The notes under the pieces are model-generated. The model did no database searches, was not told the origin of the DNA, and saw only the letters and a list, made by a program, of their open reading frames with translations. The translations under genes were made by a program, and so were the position numbers. 8,908 nt of DNA from CAZBUB01 sp964494985. Lineage in GTDB: Bacteria > Desulfobacterota > Desulfovibrionia > Desulfovibrionales > Desulfothermaceae. Location of the stretch: positions 1 through 8,908 of the forward strand of contig CAZBUB010000075.1 in NCBI GenBank assembly GCA_964494985.1. The letters run 5' to 3'. Within the stretch, counting starts at the first letter, position 1. Each line of letters opens with the position of its first letter. Shown here in pieces: positions 5,897 through 8,908 of this stretch.

Positions 5897-6447
5897 TCAA
5901 TCCAGGGCTAAAGGCGTCTGCGCTTTTCCCTGGTTTGCTTGTTTGACGTACTGATAAAAGTCGCTTTCTGTAGTCAGGATCAGTACGGAGTTCTTGTTTG
6001 GCTTTTCTTTGTAGCTTTCCAGTGTACGCAAAAAGGCATAGAATTCAGGATGTTTGTTGTAAGCCTGACCGTATATTTTTGTGGCTTCGGCATCTGCATT
6101 GCCCTGGATCTCCTGCACCCGGCGGTAGGCTGTAGAACGGTCCTGAAGCCGAATTCTTCTTTGAGTACCCGGGCAGTAGGCACGGTGCGAGCAGTTTCTA
6201 TACCAAACGGGAGCTTGAAATGAAGTCCAGGCCCGGCTGTGCGCATCACCTTGCCAAAGCGCTGCACAATCCCAGTCTCTTCCGGCTGGACTGTGAACCA
6301 TGTGCTCCAAAATACTACCAAAAGCACTAATACGGTAATGATCAGGCTTGAACGGCCTTTGAATGCTTTAAATTGGTGTCGAATTTTTTCCACTGTCTCT
6401 TCTAAAGCAGGCGCGGATCCTCCCGGGAGGGGATTCCATTTATTCAT
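5897..6447 (-). pseudogene. Fused hflK-hflC remnant (internal deletion plus frameshift)
   Basis: HflK and HflC are SPFH membrane proteins that together regulate FtsH protease in the inner membrane. From ATG 6447 the first ~95 residues match an HflK N-terminus: MNKWNPLPGG, one transmembrane helix (about 34-52), the HflK signature FTVQPEETGIVQRFGKV, PGLHFKLPFGIE and EEFGF. From about 6136 down, in another frame, the sequence matches an HflC C-terminus: EIQGNADAEATKIYGQAY, PEFYAFLRTLESYK, LILTTESDFYQYVK, ending at TGA 5897. The missing block is the end of hflK plus the start of hflC, as expected from one deletion across a normal hflK-hflC operon. The join near 6137-6155 also shifts the frame, so HflK would run on as nonsense to about 155 residues. 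AAGGAG 8 bases before ATG 6447 still allows translation of the stub. Confidence 0.88.
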
Positions 6448-6714
6448 CGCTGAATCTCCTTAATTTGTAAGCCATGCGCCATCATCTCTTTTGCTGCATG
6501 CAGAGAAAACAGTGTTCATGTTTTTTGATTTGTCGAAAGTATCGATATGGATACCATGCGGCTGGCGTAAAAAGCTCTTGAGCCCCAGGAAGACACCAAA
6601 CAGGTCTGATTTTGAGTGATTGTCCAGCTTTTGATGGATTCGTGCTAAGAGATTTTGTTATTGTCCACAATATTAAATCCTTAATATTTCAACAATGACT
6701 AAAACAATAATATT
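6448..6714. other. Gene-free AT-rich DNA
   Basis: No convincing gene is seen here on either strand. It must contain any promoter left for the minus-strand hflK remnant. Near its right end, AATATTAA and TTAATATT (6669-6688) form an 8-base hairpin with a 4-base loop, with no T-run that would make it a terminator. Confidence 0.4.
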
Positions 6715-6850
6715 ACCTAGATTGAGCGATTCTCTGCAAAAACCTTGATAATGTCCGTCATTGCGAGTGCCTGAGAGGTGCGTGGCAATCTTTTGCTCAT
6801 ACAATGAGATTGCTTCGCTTTGCTCCAATGACGGAAAAGAATCGCTCAAT
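6715..6850 (+). repeat. MITE-like palindromic repeat, copy 1
   Basis: Terminal inverted repeats ATTGAGCGATTCT (6721-6733) and AGAATCGCTCAAT (6838-6850) enclose a second inverted pair, CCGTCATTG (6755-6763) and CAATGACGG (6826-6834). A central hairpin lies inside it (GCAATC/GATTGC and CTCAT/ATGAG). The left flank ACCTAG (6715-6720) matches the extended end of copy 2. There is no coding capacity. The element aligns along its whole length to 8189-8327 in the same orientation, at roughly 90% identity by eye. A non-autonomous transposable element is the simplest reading. Confidence 0.85.
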
Positions 6851-6909
6851 TTGTGCATTGTCTACATTGTCTCTTCGCACATCCCTTGGCTGACAATGTT
6901 ATTTACATT

Positions 6910-7008
6910 CTAGGACAGGATGCTAAATAAATCATTACTTTGTTTTTGTTCGTGTTTATTGGAGCTGCTTATAGAAGAAATATTTTCAGCTGCATTGAGT
7001 TCTGGCAT
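6910..7008 (-). CDS. 32-codon reading frame behind the Hsp20-like gene
   Basis: This small frame (MPELNAAENISSISS...) ends at TAG 6910. It starts 10 bases after the stop of the Hsp20-like gene, and AAGGAG overlaps that stop region with ideal spacing to ATG 7008. The translation signal is the best in this area, so ribosomes probably use it. The composition is polar (Ser, Asn, Gln, Lys). Many sulfate-reducer and related genomes carry two hsp20 genes in tandem, the second starting with a similar polar leader before the alpha-crystallin domain. This may be the stump of such a gene. No domain is recognisable. Confidence 0.45.
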   Translation of the reverse strand: MPELNAAENISSISSSNKHEQKQSNDLFSILS

Positions 7009-7018
7009 GTGTTCTCCT

Positions 7019-7375
7019 TCATCTTTTAATAAAAATGGAGAAGACTCCATCTAGGTAGACTGATTTTGTTTCTTCTGAAGATGCATTGAATCCCAAGAGT
7101 ATCATGAGATTAAATGATGGGGGCTCTGCAAAGCTCTGAGTTCTCGCTTTAGAGGTGCCAGTCAGTTGGAGCTCATCCTCTTGCAGATGAAACGTTAGTT
7201 CTTCGTCCCTGAACTGCGGACAATCTACTTGGATGATGCAGCCTCGTTGCCCCGTGCGTATAGTGATTGAAGGTTCAAATATTAGTACTTGTTTTGAATA
7301 AAGGGGCCTGTTGATATCTGGCAGATTAAGCACAGCATCCTCCGATAGTTGCAAAATTAACCAGGATGGGAGCAT
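7019..7375 (-). CDS. Divergent Hsp20/alpha-crystallin-like protein, possibly degenerate
   Basis: This 118-residue protein resembles the small heat shock (alpha-crystallin) domain, which binds unfolding proteins as an ATP-independent holdase. Visible matches are CIIQVDCPQFRDEELTFHLQ (family: V-ADLPG--KEDI-V-L) followed by LQLTG, and the end SVYLDGVFSIFIKR (family: A-Y-DGVL-I-IPK, with the conserved G-x-L/F-x-I motif). The region between is less like the family. No ribosome binding site precedes ATG 7375, and the N-terminal arm is short, which suggests 5' damage or strong divergence. The 32-codon frame follows 10 bases downstream. The domain call rests on motif resemblance only. Confidence 0.5.
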   Translation of the reverse strand: MLPSWLILQLSEDAVLNLPDINRPLYSKQVLIFEPSITIRTGQRGCIIQVDCPQFRDEELTFHLQEDELQLTGTSKARTQSFAEPPSFNLMILLGFNASSEETKSVYLDGVFSIFIKR

Positions 7376-8188
7376 GCGATTGTAGGCAGTATGTCCACTT
7401 CCTGCTTATTTCATTTAGGCAAAAAGCGTGCTGAATAAAAAGTCAAATAAATCAAGTATTTAAAACTTGATTGAAAGCCAAGCTTATAGACTATGCTGTG
7501 GCATGACTCACTTTAAGGTCTCATCTACTGTGGCAACAATTTCTGACGATAAGTCCACAGCTAGATGTCAGGAATTGTTCTGGCAAGGTAACAAAATTTT
7601 TGTCTCTGGTTAAAGGAGAGCAATACTTCAGGAAACAAAACTTGCATAAAAAAACATAGAATATTTCACTTGGAGATTCAGAACACACTAGGTACGAGAT
7701 ATTTGATGTTTTGGGTAATATGTTCAACACTTATTGCAAAAGTGTGATTAGCTGAAGAATACCCGATTTGTCACCTTGTTCACCTAATTAATTATGGCTA
7801 AGTATTTATTAATCATCTCCTATGCTCGGATAAGCATTACCGATGAAGAAACCAAGGTCCGGGGGTTCGGCCCACAGGCTTAAAATGTCTGAGCGATTTA
7901 GAATGCGTTCAGCAAAACTGTGCACGCTATTTCAACCTCAAAGTCCACCATAATCCTCTGGAAGCTCAAGAGGTCCAATATCAAACTTTTGCTTCTCGCA
8001 CTCTTAGGAGTGAGTTTTTGAGTCCTGTGGGCCGAACCGCGGATCTGGTGAATCCTTCATTAAAATTTTTTTCACCCCCAGGGATGAAAATTACGAATAC
8101 CGGACCAAATCCGGCAATAGGCATAGCACGGCCCGCGGAGCCCAACATTTTCACGGCAATAGTTACATGGCTAACATTATTAATGACT
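7376..8188. other. Gene-poor AT-rich stretch
   Basis: I find no supportable gene in these 813 bases. A 36-codon plus-strand frame at 7503-7613 and a 69-codon minus-strand frame at 7521-7730 lack ribosome binding sites and family resemblance. The stretch holds an 8-base inverted repeat, AATCAAGT/ACTTGATT (7450-7472), the 15-base inverted pair at 7864/8024, and a CCGGA/TCCGG hairpin near 8100. Promoters for the Hsp20-like gene should lie in its left part. Confidence 0.5.
7864..8038. repeat. Segment bounded by 15-base perfect inverted repeats
   Basis: GGTTCGGCCCACAGG (7864-7878) and CCTGTGGGCCGAACC (8024-8038) are exact reverse complements about 145 bases apart. With one indel the arms extend outward through TCCG. 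GC-rich arms stand out against the AT-rich surroundings. The interior has small hairpins (CACTC/GAGTG; CCTCT/AGAGG) and no intact gene. It could be a miniature element with terminal inverted repeats, or a fragment of a dispersed repeat. Confidence 0.65.
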
Positions 8189-8327
8189 ACCTAAATTGAG
8201 CGATTCTCTGTAAAAACTTTGATAATGCCCGTCATTGCGAGCGCCTGAAAGGTGCGTGGAAATATTTTGCTCATACAATGAGATTGCTTTGGTCGCAATG
8301 ACGGAAAAAGAATCGCTCAATCTAGGT
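8189..8327 (+). repeat. MITE-like palindromic repeat, copy 2
   Basis: The ends ACCTAAATTGAGCGATTCT (8189-8207) and AGAATCGCTCAATCTAGGT (8309-8327) are inverted repeats of 19 bases with one mismatch. The inner pair CCGTCATTGCGA (8229-8240) and TCGCAATGACGG (8293-8304) is a perfect 12-base stem, enclosing an imperfect central hairpin with CTCAT/ATGAG. It matches copy 1 at 6715 in the same orientation, with a few substitutions and a short indel in the centre. It ends 76 bases before the nifU-like start codon, so it forms part of that gene's upstream region. Confidence 0.87.
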
Positions 8328-8403
8328 GCTAGTACCTAGTTTAGAAAAAAGCTTTAACCTGTAACTCAAAATTCCATCAATGTAGGATAAACAGGGGGAG
8401 AAT

Positions 8404-8908
8404 ATGTATAACGAAGTTGTTATGGATCATTTTAAGAATCCCAGAAATGTTGGCGAGATTGAGGGTGCAGATGGTATAGGCGAGGTTGGAAATCCCTTAT
8501 GTGGAGACATGATGACTATCTATCTCAAAATCACGGATGAGCGCATCAATGACATTAAATTCAAGACATTTGGCTGCGGATCAGCCATAGCTGTGTCCAG
8601 CATGCTCACAGAAATGGCCAAAGGTAAGACTCTGGAAGAGGCGAAAAAGATCTCTAACAAAGATGTTGCCGAGGCTCTGCAGGGACTGCCCAAAAACAAG
8701 CTGCATTGTTCCAACCTGGGTGCTGATGCCCTGCACATGGCCATCCAGGATTATGAAGATAAGTTGGGCAATGTTTCCCGAAGTGGTCCTCTACGCCAGG
8801 AAATCCATGAACACACCAAGGATGAAAAATGCTACTGTCCTTATTGTGATGTGCAGATCAGCGAAGATTCGCCTTCATTTTGCAAGGCCTGTCAGCGTGA
8901 ACTAAGTG
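8404..8908 (+). CDS. NifU/IscU-type Fe-S cluster assembly scaffold (3' end open)
   Basis: This protein builds Fe-S clusters from cysteine-desulfurase sulfur and passes them to apoproteins in the cytoplasm. Residues 1-122 match the IscU/NifU N-terminal domain: MDHFKNPRNVG, GNPLCGD (C33, D35), FGCGSAIA (C58) and LHCSNLGADA (H101, C102). All cluster ligands and the regulatory Asp are present. Residues 143-163 form a C-terminal cysteine cluster, CYCPYC followed by CKAC, which looks like a zinc-ribbon or rubredoxin-type knuckle instead of the Fe-S ferredoxin and Nfu domains of full NifU. AGGGGGAG at 8393-8400 lies just before ATG 8404. 168 codons are visible with no stop. The usual neighbours (cysteine desulfurase, Rrf2 regulator) are not upstream here; a MITE-like repeat is. 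Confidence 0.92.
   Translation, partial: MYNEVVMDHFKNPRNVGEIEGADGIGEVGNPLCGDMMTIYLKITDERINDIKFKTFGCGSAIAVSSMLTEMAKGKTLEEAKKISNKDVAEALQGLPKNKLHCSNLGADALHMAIQDYEDKLGNVSRSGPLRQEIHEHTKDEKCYCPYCDVQISEDSPSFCKACQRELS

Noticed and set aside
6669..6688. AATATTAA/TTAATATT hairpin as a terminator
   Set aside because: The stem is all A/T and no T-run follows on either strand, so it is a weak structure in AT-rich DNA.
7521..7730. 69-codon minus-strand frame
   Set aside because: Cys/Phe/Ser-rich low-complexity product, no start signal and no recognisable motif in AT-rich spacer DNA.
7840..8188. Long plus-strand open stretch across the 15-base inverted repeats
   Set aside because: It has no start codon with a ribosome binding site and no family resemblance; it more likely reflects chance openness across repeat DNA.
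6715..8327. Possible CRISPR array from repeated palindromes
   Set aside because: There are only two copies, about 1.3 kb apart, each about 130 bases and internally palindromic, with no regular spacers and no cas genes.

Overview
The window looks like an accessory, partly decaying stretch of a Gram-negative anaerobe. The best guess is a Desulfobacterota (Desulfovibrio-like 'deltaproteobacterial') genome. The reasons are an outer-membrane OmpA protein with thrombospondin type 3 repeats, a PAS/HATPase/receiver kinase of the type common in sulfate reducers, a set of tiny stress-associated membrane proteins, and a NifU/IscU scaffold with a cysteine-rich tail. The taxonomic call is inference from family resemblance only.

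Layout. (1) 1-714, plus strand: ruins of a hybrid sensor histidine kinase. A PAS piece, a HATPase domain and the last residues of a receiver domain lie in two frames. (2) 738-1982, plus: an intact OmpA-family porin-like protein, closed by a strong hairpin at 1998-2037. (3) 2051-2176, plus: a second PAS remnant, about 80% identical in DNA to the first over 55 bases, so the ompA gene sits between two diverged copies of one kinase segment. (4) 2299-3658, plus: a small DUF4870/UPF0132 membrane protein, then a thioredoxin-reductase-like flavoprotein. (5) 3634-4155, minus: an exported DUF192 protein that meets the flavoprotein gene tail to tail with a 25-base overlap. (6) 4297-6447, minus: in transcription order, an hflK/hflC wreck (internal deletion), an lmo0937-type 49-aa membrane protein, a DUF3096-type 44-aa membrane protein, an sll1863-like coiled-coil stress protein, and a UbiB/AarF-family kinase truncated before its catalytic core. 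(7) 6448-8403: AT-rich, gene-poor DNA. It has two same-orientation copies of a MITE-like palindromic repeat (6715-6850 and 8189-8327), a degenerate Hsp20-like gene with a 32-codon reading frame directly behind it, and a separate pair of 15-base inverted repeats at 7864 and 8024. (8) 8404 to the end, plus: a NifU/IscU-type Fe-S scaffold gene, still open at the window edge.

The intact genes suggest envelope integrity (OmpA, small membrane proteins, coiled-coil protein), redox handling (flavoprotein) and Fe-S assembly. The broken genes (sensor kinase, UbiB, HflK/HflC, probably Hsp20) are mostly signalling and membrane quality-control functions. At least four gene ruins in under 9 kb, together with miniature repeats, point to ongoing gene loss. 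I see no clear new multi-gene defence or mobile system. The most unusual structures are the repeat pair with its inverted-repeat segment in between, the kinase-fragment repeats flanking ompA, and the cluster of tiny membrane proteins.
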